A stretch of DNA of 64,000 nucleotides from Vitellaria paradoxa (lineage: Eukaryota > Streptophyta > Magnoliopsida > Ericales > Sapotaceae). The stretch spans positions 45,754,626 through 45,818,625 of the forward strand of contig CM034242.1 in NCBI GenBank assembly GCA_019916065.1. Reading direction: 5' to 3'. Shown here in pieces: positions 45,930 through 58,240 of this stretch (position 1 is the first letter of the stretch; each line of letters opens with the position of its first letter). The notes under the pieces are model-generated. The model searched no databases, was not told the origin of the DNA, and saw nothing but the letters and a program-made list of their open reading frames with translations. Made by a program: the position numbers and the translations under genes.

Positions 45930-47399
45930 ATGGATTTTAGTGATTTCAATCATGGTCCCTTTGATGCCCAAGCCTACATTGAGTCTCTAAGTAACCAATT
46001 TGGATATGACTATACATTAGAGACCTATCACCAATTACCCCAATTTTTCGGGCACGAGGAAGAAGACCCATGTCTTCATCTTGATAGGTTTGAGGTTGTG
46101 TGTGGCTTATGTGATGATGTTCGAATGAGTAAGAGACTTAGGTTCTTGTTTTTCCCTTTGTCTTTACAAAGTGTGGCTGGTGACTGGTGCTATGATTTTG
46201 GTGAATGGACCACTTGGGATCAATGTGTTCAAGCTTTTACTGAGCATTTCCTCCCTATTCATCAAACCTTCACCCATGGCTTTCAAATTAGAAATTTTTA
46301 TCAACAAAAGGGTGAAGTATTTTATAAATGCTGGGAGAGATTTAATATACTTTTGGACACTTTCCCAAGTCATGGATTAGAGTTAGGGGACCTCATGGCT
46401 ATATTATATAATGCTCTATCTCATGAGTTGCACCAGGCGTTTGATATAGTCTTGGGGAAGGAATTTCTTGACCTCACACCAGGTGAGGCATGGTCATTCC
46501 TTGAATTTTTCTCTAAACACACTAGGCCACTGGAAAGACTTGAACCTAGTTTTGAACCTTACACACTTGCTAACCATACCAACCCTTTCTCGTATGCTCC
46601 TACTTCACTTGATCCTCATGATCCATCTTGTGGAAGTAGTGTATGCGTGGAGCCTGACTACTCGGATTTTGCATGTCCCAACCTTGTTCCACTCACTGAG
46701 GGCCAGTCTGAGGAGCCCCGAGATTATTGGCCTAGTGACTCTTATGATGTACAATTTGAGACCATAGGCCCCGAGTGGGAAAATTACCCTAACCACACTA
46801 GGGATGATGTTTGGGATGAGTGTCTTTCTCATTTCCCTGTGGACTCTCCCATTCAGGAGATTTCTTTACCACCTTTTCAGAGTCAGGGAGACATGCAGTC
46901 CTTTCCTACCACTGAGTTTAATGCTCTACCCACCCAGACCACCACGGGCCCTATTGAGAGTCTTTTGACTCCCTTTGAGCAATTGCAAGTTACATTGCCC
47001 GCAGAGCATATCATTGAGTCGATAGATCCTTTTGCACTCACTTATACACCCAAGGTTGAGAGTGGTGCACACCTCTCACCTCTTGGCATAGCCCCACCCA
47101 CGAGTGTTGCTCCAGGGATTGTGAGTGATTACACCATGACCGATCATCACTGGGGGGAGGTAGGAGACATTGGGGGTGAGTACATTGATTTTCTGGGTAT
47201 CGAGAGGCTGATTGAACCCATCGTATCCATGTATGCATCATGGCCACATCCAAGGTTTCATGAACCTCACCTGGCCTTCTTTCCTCCGGAGTGTTTTACA
47301 CCTGAGGAGCGTCCACCTTTGGTGCTTCATGGGCCCAAAGAAAATATTTTATTTCTTGAACCATTTGTGGATGCATGGGATAGAGAGGGTGTTGGATAA
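45930..47399 (+). CDS. Gag protein of the gag-only element
   Basis: About 490 residues from ATG 45930 (MDFSDFNHGP); an upstream in-frame Met at 45864 would add a hydrophobic stretch unlike Gag and is less likely. The central part (PCLHLDRFEVVC, AGDWCYDFGEWTTWDQ, FYKCWERFNILLDTFPSHGL) follows the plant retrotransposon gag capsid pattern (PF03732 type, by recall). The C-terminal half is acidic and Pro/Ser-rich with no CCHC zinc knuckle. The frame is fully open, in contrast to all neighbouring pol genes. Gag would assemble particles; packaging and replication would need another element's enzymes. Confidence 0.75.
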   Translation: MDFSDFNHGPFDAQAYIESLSNQFGYDYTLETYHQLPQFFGHEEEDPCLHLDRFEVVCGLCDDVRMSKRLRFLFFPLSLQSVAGDWCYDFGEWTTWDQCVQAFTEHFLPIHQTFTHGFQIRNFYQQKGEVFYKCWERFNILLDTFPSHGLELGDLMAILYNALSHELHQAFDIVLGKEFLDLTPGEAWSFLEFFSKHTRPLERLEPSFEPYTLANHTNPFSYAPTSLDPHDPSCGSSVCVEPDYSDFACPNLVPLTEGQSEEPRDYWPSDSYDVQFETIGPEWENYPNHTRDDVWDECLSHFPVDSPIQEISLPPFQSQGDMQSFPTTEFNALPTQTTTGPIESLLTPFEQLQVTLPAEHIIESIDPFALTYTPKVESGAHLSPLGIAPPTSVAPGIVSDYTMTDHHWGEVGDIGGEYIDFLGIERLIEPIVSMYASWPHPRFHEPHLAFFPPECFTPEERPPLVLHGPKENILFLEPFVDAWDREGVG

Positions 47400-49693
47400 C
47401 CCTTCTTCTTTGTTTCTTTTGTACATAGTAGATTAGAGTTTTTTTTTTCTTATTTTCTTATGTTTTTTTTTGGTTTGATTTTCTTCTCTTATTTTCTTTT
47501 CTCTTATTTTTTTCTTTTGTACTAACTCTTTCCCTCGTCTTATTTTTCTTTTATTTTTCTTTTATTTTCTTTCTAACATTTTCTCTTGTATAGCTTTTTC
47601 TTTTCTTCAAATAAGGAAGCTCTTGAGGTAATATCCACCCTTTTTACCTTCTATTTCTACATTTTGAGCATAACACTTGGCTATATGTTGTTGGTTGTTG
47701 TTGGAAGTGCTGTAGAAACTAGGTTGGGGGGTGTTCTTTATTCCTTCTGGGGATTCTTGTTTTGGGTGCATGCTTGGCTTATGTGTTACATATTGATTGC
47801 TTTTTATGCTCATCATATTCATGCTCACTTTGCATACTACGGACCCACACATGCATCATAGTTCTCACATTGAGGACAATGTTTAGTTTAGGTTGGGGGG
47901 TAAAGTTCGCATGATGACACTTTGTGCTAAAATTGTCAAATTTTTCAAATTTTGAGCATCTTTGAGCTTACATACATGACTTAGCACATTTGTACTTGCA
48001 TATTGGCCCTTTTTGGTTTGGTTGATTGTGAATTTGAGTGAGAGAGTGATAAGTGAGTCTTGTTCAAGCTTTGATAGGAAACTTAATTTAAGTTGAATGT
48101 GTCATGACCTTGTGCATTTTTGGCTATTATGGAAGAATTTATGTGCTTAAGAGTGAATTTTGTGTAACATTGGTCAATTGAGCATCTTTGGACTAAGTAG
48201 AGACTTATACCCCTATGGTGAGCTTTTGAGCCTATTATTATTTTCTTGAGGGGTTGCACATAATCACAGCTCTTTCATGCTTCACTTTGGTTTTCAATGC
48301 ACTAATTGCATCTCACACACTTGCATGAGTTTCACTTGGCGCATATGAGTTGTTGTAATCTTTGAAAATGATGCTAGGCCCTCTTTGTTAATTTGAGCCT
48401 TCTTGTCCTTTCTTGATATGAAATTGTCTTACGAACCAACTTGAAGCCTCAAAATAAAATATGTGATATAAAGTTTTCTCTTTTTTATTCTCCTCACACA
48501 TGATATCCCCTACACCCCATTCACACACTTTAAGCCTCACCCTCACATGTCTTGGGTTGTGAAAGTGTCTCAAAGTCTAAGTTGTGAATTCGGGTTGGGA
48601 ATGTAAGCTTTTAGGAGTAAAATAAAGAGGAATGTTGAGATGAGAATTCACGCGTTGTATAGTTCTTTATTCATTTTCAAAAACAAAAAAAAAAGAAACA
48701 AAAAGAAAAAAAAAGAAAAAGAAAAAAAATTCATTCCTTTTGTTTATTCAATTGTGGGACTTATGCTTTGTAATGCAGTTGCTAAGAATGTCCCAAGAGT
48801 AGTTTGTAAGTTTGTGAATAAGCTTCATGTTGTTGGTGAGGGTATAGAAATGAAATGGGTAGTTTGGGACCTGTGCACACCTGAGCATCTTTAGCCCAAG
48901 ATATGTTCTTTGATTTCCATAACTTTCATTGTTTAACCTTTACCCAAGGCCAAGTTACAACCGGATCAAAGACCTAGTGGATTCTAAGTGAGCAACACTT
49001 ATGTGTGCATGTAGTGGTCTTATGTAAGCTGTGTGGTGTGATCCATTGCATGGCATTGGAACTTTTTGATATGAGCTGTCCACTCAAAGCTTCAATTCAA
49101 TTCACTCACTTATTTGTGAGGTTGTGTGCAACTAGGAGAGCATTTTATGCTCATGGGTATGAGTGAACCCTTGATGAGTGAGTTTCTTTCTATGAGTGGA
49201 ACCTTGTGAGCTTTTGAAGTCGAAACTTAGTTCTGATTATGCTCTCGAGACCTTGTTGAATAAATGACACTGTTTTGCACACATGCTTTTCTAATTTTGA
49301 TAGTACATGCATTCATGCTTAGCACTTGGGAATTACACATGATATTTAAGTTTTGTGACTTGTTGAGCTTGAACTTGATTCGTTGTTGACCTTAATCACT
49401 CTTTGACACCTTGAGACCATACCATAGATGTTTGTGGGTAGCATCACTGCAAATCCTCACGAGACCTTACTCGTCCACTAGGGGGAACCTAGGGGTTTAA
49501 AGGGCTTGCCTCACGCGCTAAGTGTGGTCGTGTGTCTCCCACGAAAACGGACATCACATTAGTTAGTTTTTATTTTGTCTTATTTTGATTTGAATAAGAG
49601 CTTACATGTTGTGGGTGCCCTTGCATTTGTTCTTATACCTCATGGTTTGATTGCACTCATTGCTAGGGACTAGCAATGTCTAGGTTGGGGGTG
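47400..49693 (+). other. Non-coding interior of gag-only element
   Basis: 2.3 kb of T-rich DNA after gag, with short ORFs only and no recognisable protease, RT or integrase motif. It ends in the polypurine tract GGTTGGGGGTG (49683-49693). Confidence 0.65.
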
Positions 49694-51482
49694 TGATTAG
49701 CATGCATTATTGTACAATTATATATACTAAGCATGCTAATTATGAATTTACAGTTATTATTGGCGATGTGTTAGTGTGATTATGTCATTTCCATGCATTT
49801 TTGGTGTGTGTATATTTCAGGTGATATAATATAGTGTTTTTGGCCCAAACAACACCAAGGTTGCATATGAGGAGGAGCCATCCCAAGGCATAAGATTGAC
49901 TACCATGGGTGCCAAGGAGAAGGAAGTGGTTTGAAGTTCAAAATAATTGAAGTGGTGTGCGGTTGAAGTTCCAGCTCAACACCCTCTCATTTTTTCAGCC
50001 ATAACTTTTTTGTCACGACTCGAAATGGTTCCATTCTTTTTGCGTTGGAAAGAAGACTCGAAGCCCTACAGCTTTGCTGGTTTAGCCGAAGCCTGAATCT
50101 GTCATCTTCAATGTCAAAATCACATCGAAATTCAGGGATAGAAAGCTGTCAAAGAAGAACTGTTCACTGTAGTTGCAGATGGGCGCCCCACCTACACCCA
50201 TGGGCGCCCCACCACAAGCATGGGCGCCCCACCTACACCCATGGGCGCCCCTGAGGACCCTTGGGCGCCCCACTCTTCATCAGATGGGCGCCCACAGAGA
50301 GGGAGTTCTGACTGCTGTTTTTTGGCTAACTCTTTGAGGACTTCATCAAACACTTGTACCTTGGGCGCCCATGATGACTTGTCCAGCACACTTTTAAGTT
50401 AAATTTTGAATTATGAAATTACAATTTTACCCTTGAGTTATGTAATGATATAAAAGGGCAAATTTCTGATGTACAGGAGTCGAAACCCTACGCACTTCTT
50501 CTCTTTTTCTTAGTTTAGTTTAGATTAGGGCTACGATTTCGATTTCGCTTTGGATTGGATTGTTCAAGCTTAATTTCGTCTTCGCAGTAAGATTTACGTG
50601 TAAGTTCTATTTGTTAATTTGTTTTAATCAGAATTTCATGTTCTTCGTGCTTTGTCTTCTATGTTCACTTCGTAGTATTTCGTAGACTTAGTTTGAATTA
50701 ATTTGCTTTCAAAATTGTCTTAAACCTTTTTAATCTATTTCGTTTTCATATTCTGTTGCATGATGAAGATGTTTTTCTTTTCGAAATGCTTTGTTCATGT
50801 TTTAGTAATGCTAGGCTAGGGTTTTCTCGGTTTTAACCTAGGAGTGTAATCGAATTGAAGGAGTTGAATTTGGATAGTTCGAACTAAACTGTGTTTATCT
50901 TTCGAATAAAAACGTAAGGCACATAATTCTAGATTAATTTTTGAAAATGAATTGCCCGTGATACAGTTGAACTTCGATTACGCTCGTGTAAATTGAAGGT
51001 CAATTCCATGTCCCGGTGATTTCGAACCTGATTTCAAAATCCTAGAATTGTGAGTTCTTTACGAAAAGGGTTTTTAACGCCAAATCTTCCGACCTAATAT
51101 TACAAGTGTAAGAATTAGGTTGAGTTAACTATATATCCGAATTCAGCCCTTCGAGGACGTTACAGGACTAGGTTAAAGCTAAGTATTTTAATTCACATAG
51201 TTTGTTTAAGTTTATAAATTGATTTTCTTTTGTAGTGTGTTCATCTTTCGTTTAATTCGTGTTGGAAATTCTCAAATTATTGTTACAAATCTCTATTCAA
51301 AAACCCCAAAAAGATTGTTTTATTTGCTTCTTAAAATTTTTGCAAGTGCTTTCAAAACCAAGTTTTCCAAAATTTAGTCATACCCTTGCTCCCGGTGGAA
51401 GAGGACCTAGGACTCACCTAGACTAAACTCAACCGACCTCTTATACTTGAGAGTGAGCCACTACCAAATTAGAGAGCGGTCA
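49694..51482 (+). repeat. 3' LTR of gag-only element
   Basis: 1789 bp, very similar to 43783-45573. TATAAAA at 50449-50455. All seven GGGCGCCC palindromes are intact here. Confidence 0.85.
50181..50370 (+). promoter_or_regulatory. Phased GGGCGCCC palindrome array in 3' LTR
   Basis: Perfect GGGCGCCC at 50181, 50202, 50222, 50243, 50263, 50286 and 50363. Spacings 21, 20, 21, 20, 23 and 77 bp, the same as in the 5' LTR. Confidence 0.6.
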
Positions 51483-53191
51483 AATTCCTTAGCAAACCTT
51501 GGTGAAACTTATCCACAATCAAAGATTGTTCGCAAGATTTTAAGGTCATTACCTGATAGGCTTCAGCCAAAGGTTACAGCTATTGAGGAAAGTAAAGATG
51601 TTGATCAAATGAGGGTTGAAGAGTTAGTTGGTTCTCTACAAACTTATGAAGTTAATGTTAATCAAAACAAGAGGAACAAAAGAATTGTCTTAATTTCAGT
51701 CTGTGAAGATGAGAAAGAAGATATAGACACTTCAAAAGTGAGTGCTAAGAATATTGCTTTCCTTGTTAAGAAGTTCAAAAGTTTCTCCAAGAAGCCTCCT
51801 CAATACAAGTCAAAGTTCTCTAAAAGAAAGAAAAAGACTGGTGAATGAATCAAAACCGAGAAAAAGTAAGAGAAATCCGGTGAGAAGCAATGCTTTGAAT
51901 GTAAATGGTATGGACATTTTGCTAATGAATGTGCAAGTCGGATGAAGAGAAGAAACAAGAAAGTGTTTAATGCTCCTTTGGATAATGAAGATGATTCAAG
52001 GACTGATGAAAACCAAATTGATGATGATTCATCTTGTTCTAAGGATGACTCTTCAAATGTGCTAGCGTTTATGGTGAAAGCTGATGATTGTTCTCTAAAG
52101 AAAAATTTAGAAATTAGTGTTTCTCAGATAAGTCTTGATGAAAGTGATGAGAGTGACACTTCTGATTCAGATTTTGAAGAAGACATTCAAGATAAGTTTG
52201 ATGTGCTACAAGATAATTATAATGAGTTAAACCAACAATCACTAACTCTTGCAAAGTAGAAGGCCAAAGACTTTCCAAACTAAACAAAGTTGAATGTGAA
52301 AAAGAGAGTTTGAAAAGTGAGGTTGAAAGCCATAAATCACATGTTGGTGAATTGGAGAAAATGGTTGAGAGGTTGAAAAGAAATGAAGAAAACTTGACTT
52401 CCTTGAACGTGACATTGGAAAAAGAAGTTGAAGAATTGAAGGAGAAAATTGCAAAGGTTTCTAGTTCTTTTAAAAAGTGGGATGCTGGAACGAGGAAGTT
52501 GGAAGACATTTTGGATGCTCAAAGGTGTCCTAATGACGGAACTAGAATTGGATGTATAAAACTGCCTTCTTCTTCTTCAAGCCAAGGAAATAGCCCAATT
52601 AAGTTTGTCCCAACGACTATGAGAACTGAGAACAAGTCAAGCAATTTTCACCTTACACCAAAAGTTGCAAAAGCTGAAAATGAACAATCAAAAAGTGATT
52701 CAAGAGGAAGCCAAAGTTTTCAATAGAAAGTGATATCAGGTGCAAGTAAGGTAAAAAATCACATTCGAGGTAATGGTTCTCCCAATTGCTTTTTAGTTTT
52801 TGGAGGTAAAAATGTCATTAAATCTGGTTTGCATTGCTCAAATTCTGCATATTCTAGGAAATTTATTCCCATATGGCATCATTGTGGAATTAGAGGACAC
52901 ATAAGACTATTTTGTCACAAATTACATGGATTGCCATTGGATTATGTTAGATCTAAAGTTAATCCTAACAAAGGTCTTAAAAGAAAAGAATTTTTGTCTA
53001 ATAGGTTCAATGGTCTTCAATTTCATGATGACAATAACTTCCGAGCTCCATTCAAACCAAAAAGAAATAATTCTAATGGAGGATTGTCTAAATCTAATAC
53101 CAAGAACATTTCAAAAACAGTTTTCAAAGGTAAAATGTCTTCAAAAAGCAAAGTTAGAAAAGCATGGATTAGATGTGATGAATTGAATTGA
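51483..53191 (+). pseudogene. Copia copy 2 Gag, third fragment
   Basis: It resumes gag after the gag-only element (QSKIVRKILRSLPDRLQPK). A CCHC knuckle, CFEC..WYGHFANEC, lies at 51891-51932, followed by an acidic segment and a Glu/Lys-rich coiled coil (52310-52500). A second knuckle-like segment (WHHCGIRGHIRLFCH, about 52878-52920) has lost its first Cys. Several stops and frameshifts break the chain. Confidence 0.8.
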
Positions 53192-53192
53192 T

Positions 53193-53613
53193 TTGTTGCA
53201 CACACAGCTTTTAGAGCTCAAAATTCCAACATGTGATATTTGGATAGTGGATGCTCTAAGCACATGTGTGGTGTCAAGTCCATGTTTTCTTCTTTGGTTG
53301 ATTGTGATGAAAGCTCAATCACATTTGGTGATGGTAGCAAATCCAAAATTCTTAGTCATCCGGGTCTTCCTAGACTCAAGGATGTGTTGTACGTTGAAAA
53401 GCAAATTTGATTAGCATTAGTCAAATTTGTGATTCACACTTCAATGTTATGTTTGGTAAAAATGAATGCTCAATTCTAGACATGAATAACAATGTGGTTT
53501 TGAAAGAAGTTAGAACTTCAGATAATTGTTATGGGCTTTCCACTAACAAAAGTTTGACTTGTAATGTTGCACGAGATGACACCACAGAACTTTGGCACCA
53601 AAGGCACAAGTGA
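53193..53613 (+). pseudogene. Copia copy 2 protease and GAG-pre-integrase
   Basis: The protease motif YLDSGCSKHMCG is present near 53238, with the preceding Trp codon changed to TGA. Pre-integrase motifs (SISQICDSH, ELWHQR) follow in shifted frames. Confidence 0.75.
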
Positions 53614-54395
53614 ATTATCGAGACCTTGCAAGATTGTCTAAGTTCGAGATTGTGAAAGGGTTGCCAAAACTAGCAAAAGTTAAGAAAGTTGTTTGTGGAC
53701 CATGTCAGAAAGAGAAACAAACAAAGGCTATTCACAAAAAGACCAATAGAATAGCTACTTCTTCTCCCTTAGAGCTTATGCATGTTGACTTAATGGGTCC
53801 TATAAGGACTGAAAATTTAGGTGGCAAAAAATACATTTTTGTGATGGTTGATGACTTTTCTAGATTCACTTGGGTAAATTTTTTAAGAGAAAAATCTGAC
53901 ACCTTTCAATCTTTTAAATCCTTATGTAATAGACTTCAAAATGAAAAAGGTGTTAAGATTGGTAGGATCATTAGATTGAGAAGTGATCATGGAAAAGAAT
54001 TTGAAAATTCTGAATTTTCTGATTTTTGCGGTGAGTGTGGTATTTTACATGAATTCTTTGCTTTTAAGACACCTCAACAAAATCGGGTTATTGAAAGAAA
54101 GAACAGAGTTCTCCAAGAAATGACTCGTGTCATGTTACATGGTAGGAAAATACCTTTGAAGTTTTGGGCTGAGGCCTTAAACACTGCTTGTTACATTAGC
54201 AACAGAGTTTTTGTGAGACGGAGAACTAAAGCCATTTCATATGAACTTTGGAATGATAAGAAACCAAGTGTTAAATATTTTCACATCTTTGGGAGCAAAT
54301 GTTACATTTATCGTGATAGAGAGTCTTTGGGTAAATTTGATGCAAGATGTGACGAAAGAATTTTTCTTAGTTACTCCACAAACAGTAAAGCCTAG
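53614..54395 (+). pseudogene. Copia copy 2 integrase
   Basis: CGPCQKEKQTKA (zinc region end), HVDLMGPIRTENLGGKKYIF, VDDFSRFTWV, SDHGKEFEN and VIERKNRVLQEM are the Copia integrase core with the D,D,E positions. The tail runs to a stop at 54395. Confidence 0.85.
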
Positions 54396-54407
54396 AGAGT
54401 TTTTAAT

Positions 54408-55478
54408 ATGAAAAATTCAACTGTAATGGAGTCCATAAATGTTGTTGTAGATGATGATCCTATTGATTCTACTTGTAGGTTAAATTCAAATGAAGACGAA
54501 CAAGAATTCACCATCTATCCACATGAAGAATCCTTGTCAGAAAACGAAGAAAATGAAAAAGAAATTGAAGTTGAGGCAAGTGGAAATCTACCGAGAGATG
54601 AGGAAGAGGAAAATGAGGATGAGAATCAACACTCGACTCTTAATCTCTCATCAAGAGTAAAGCTAAATCATCCATTAACACAAGTCATTGGTGAGGTAAC
54701 AGCCCCTATGAAAACTATGAGGCAAGTTCACAATGAGATAACCTACTTGTGTTATACATCATGCATTGAGCCTAAAAATGTTAAAGAGACTCTTCTTGAC
54801 TCTCATTGGATTAATGCCATGCATGAAGGATTAGAATAATTTTCTAAAAATGAAGTTTAGGAACTTGTGCCTAGACCTAGTGATATTAATGTTATAGGGA
54901 CCAAATGGATTTTCAAAAACAAAACCGATAAATTTGGCACTATTGTTAGAAACAAAGCTAGACTAGTCGCACAAGGGTACACTCAAGTTGAAGGAGTAGA
55001 TTTTGATGAGACCTTTGCACCCGTGGCTAGACTAGAATCAATTCGGATTTTGTTGGCCATTTTTTGCTACTTAGGTTTCAAACTGTTTCAAATGAATGTG
55101 AAAAGTACATTCTTGAATGGTTTTATACAAGAAAAAGTTTTTGTTGAGCAACCAAAAAGGTTTATTGATCCTAAACATCCCAATCATGTGTTTCGTTTAA
55201 ATAAGGCATTATATGATTTAAAACAAGCTCTTAGAGCATGGTATGAGAGACTTACCAAATTTTTGGTAGAGTCAAATTTTTCAAGGGGAAGTGTAGACAA
55301 AATATTGTTCATCCACAGAGCCTCTAAGGAAATTACCATTGCACAAATTTATGTAGATGACATTGTTTTTGGCTCAACTTCAAAAAAACATACCTTAAAA
55401 TTTGCTGAACTCATGAAAAGCCAATTTGAAATGAGCATGGTTGGTGAGCTGAATTTTTTTCTTGGGGTTGCAAATTAA
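54408..55478 (+). pseudogene. Copia copy 2 reverse transcriptase
   Basis: Acidic linker, then [37 protein letters not shown] and the active site [11 protein letters not shown] stop at 54837 and a frameshift near 55465 break it. Confidence 0.85.
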
Positions 55479-56295
55479 ACAATTAAAAAATGACATTTTC
55501 ATATCTCAATCCAAGTATGTAAGAAATTTGGTTCAAAAGTTTGGACTCTCAACAACAAAGCATGCTAGGACTCCCATGGGCACAACAACCAAACTGAACA
55601 AGGATGAATCCGGGAAATGTGTTGATCAAACTCTATACCATAGTATGATTGGTATCCTATTGTACTTGACTGCTAATCGTCCAGACATTGCATTTGGTGT
55701 AGGCATTTGTGCTAGTTATCAATCCTGCCCCAAAGAGTCTCATTTGACAACTGTCAAACGCATTATTCGTTATGTAAATGGGACTCTAGATGATGGCATC
55801 TGGTTTTCTAATGATTCTTCTTTAGAAATATCTTGCTATTCAGATGCAGATTGGGCAGGGTGTTGTGATGATAAAAAAAGCACATCTGGAGGTTGCTTTT
55901 ACATAGGAGGAAACTTGGTGGCTTGGTATAGCAAAAAGCAGAACTCTATCTTTCTCTTTACAGCCGAGGCCGAGTACATTGCAGCTTGGAGCTGTTGTGC
56001 TCAAATTTTGTGGATGAAGCATATGCTTTCAGATTATGGAATAAATCAAGGTACTATGTCTTTGTTTTGTGATAACATGAGTGCGATCAATATTTCTAAA
56101 AATCATGTTCAACACTCTTGCACAAAACACATTGACATAAGGCATCACTTCATTAGAGATATTGTTGAGAGACATGTCTTAAGTTTGGAGCACATTCCCA
56201 CTGATCAACAACTTGCTGATATGTTCACAAAACCATTAGAAGCTTCAAGATTTGAATATCTTCGTTCGTCTCTCAAAGTGATACTTCTTGAATAG
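55462..56295 (+). pseudogene. Copia copy 2 RNase H
   Basis: LTANRPDIAF, YSDADWAGC, AEAEYIAAWSC, LFCDNMSAINISKN and HIDIRHHFIRD are Copia RNase H motifs, in one open frame to the stop at 56295. Confidence 0.85.
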
Positions 56296-58240
56296 TTTTA
56301 TCTCAAGTCTGAGAATAAATGATCTTACAATTATTGCTATGAATTTAAATTTAAAGTAAAATCATATTGTGTCCCTTAAGTTTTTGAAATATTCAAAGGA
56401 GCAAGAATTTATTTGAACTTTATATTTCCTTACACTTTCAATTTTTAGCCAATTGTCTTGTTTTTGTAGATTTCTTTTTTTAATCTCATGGCGTGTGGAG
56501 ATTGTGTTGAAAATGTGGATTATTAAGATCACATTTATGCTTTACTTTTAAATTGGTTGATGTCGAACACATGGTCAAATGAGATGGAAACTTTCTTGAA
56601 TTCTTAGTGTGATGTTAACCTTGGATTGACGCATAATTGATTAGCCCACAATTCTCTCTACTCCAAGTTACAAATGTTGGGAGTATTAAAGTTGTTGAGT
56701 TTGTCTCTCAATCTAAGTGATGAAAAGGGTTACCACTTTATTCTCTAACTTTCATCAAACAGGAGTTAAGGGTGAAAAAGAGAAAATAAAAATAAATAAA
56801 AAAATGAGAAAGTGTATGAAAACCATCATCGCATTGCACTTATTGAATTTAATTTTGTTTTGGAGAGATAAGGATGATTGAATTTAAATTACAATATCAA
56901 ATTTCATTTCTCACAATTTGAGAAAGCTGTTGTGTTATTATTGTTGGGCAATTGATTGGTTTGACTTCCAAATAGACATCTTTTAGAGAATTTGAATGTG
57001 GTTCTACAGCTAGTATCATGTCTCGAGATGTCAATCGAGTTAATTGAAAAACATTTGTGTAGAATTAAAGTATTGTTTGAAATACTTCTCTACCCATTAT
57101 GTGTATTTTTTTAAAGATTTTCACAAAGATATGGACATTAAGTCAATGATTTATTGTGTTTGTCAATATCTTGTTTTTATAAATTCTAAAAATTTAGTAT
57201 TTTGACTCTTAATTGAGGCAGTATGTTCAAACAATTGATTTTTCTTCATAGCACTAATTGTTGGTATCATACTGTCTATGTTGAAATAAATCTATATGAG
57301 AAAGTATTTTCATTAATAGTGGTTTTTGTTGACATATTTTTAGCATAAATTTGCTGCTTCATGAAATCTGGTTCTGTGCAAGGCTTGTGGGAAGTTTATG
57401 TGATCCTTGTGGGCACGAAATTCACCTGTTAAATCTCATAAATTCTAAGGGATATGTTTGGTTTGAGAAAATCTCTTGATGGCTTTGTTGAAAAAGATCC
57501 CTTGTCCTTATTTGTCTTTTATTGATTCCTTTAGCAAGTCAATTGTGTTCTCTCTTGTCTTTTTGTATGCCCCACTAACTTTTTTTCCTTGCAGAGTAAG
57601 AAGTGGTGTGACTAACATGAACAATATTCTAATTTGCTGACTGTACCGTACAGATTTGGTACAAATTTGTGTTGATGTGCTGATGTCATTTCCATGTGTT
57701 GAAATTTAATTGGCTTGGGTCTTTTTCTAACTGATCTTCTCTGCAAAATTGGATGTGGAGTATACTTATTTGCATATAGATTAAGTGACATGTGTTATAT
57801 CATGTATCTCTGCCTATTTAATTTTTTTATGTTATGTGTGTTTATCTTACACACGGGTTTCAAGATAAGCCGAAGTATTAAATTCTTTCTCATTTCCCAC
57901 AGACGGCTGTCATCATTTCTAACTGCTAACATCGTTTCACACACACAGACTTCTTCATCTTCATCTGGTTACAATAAAACCCTAACCCTCTGAAAATCCC
58001 ATTCATGCGTCAATCTCGGAAATCTCATCTTGAAGGAATCCTTGAAATCATCTTAGACTCCTCCTCTCCACTCTTTCTGGGAGCGCGTGTCTTCGGGTTG
58101 TGTATATACCTATATCAGGTTACCTCAATACCCTCTCTCGTGCCTCATCAGAAACCCTTGCCATTTGGACTCTATCTTTTCATTATCCTCCACTTCACAT
58201 ACCTTCATCCTTACTTAAAACCTTGTTCCAGTCAACATCA
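56296..58240. other. Spacer between RNase H and env-like region of Copia copy 2
   Basis: Non-coding, AT-rich; the first 700 bp resemble the equivalent part of Copia copy 1. No gene supported. Confidence 0.55.

Larger units (their letters stand above)
43783..51482 (+). mobile_element. Gag-only LTR retrotransposon (TR-GAG-like, non-autonomous), nested in Copia copy 2 gag
   Basis: Two nearly identical LTRs (1791 and 1789 bp) flank a 4.1 kb interior. A primer site lies at 45578, an intact gag ORF at 45930-47399 and a G-rich polypurine tract before the 3' LTR. No protease, integrase or RT is visible in the 2.3 kb after gag. A 4-bp AATT is repeated at both junctions. Elements with only Gag between LTRs are known as TR-GAGs and need enzymes from a partner; the gag resembles Athila/Tat-type Gypsy gag. 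The high LTR similarity suggests recent insertion. Confidence 0.8.
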
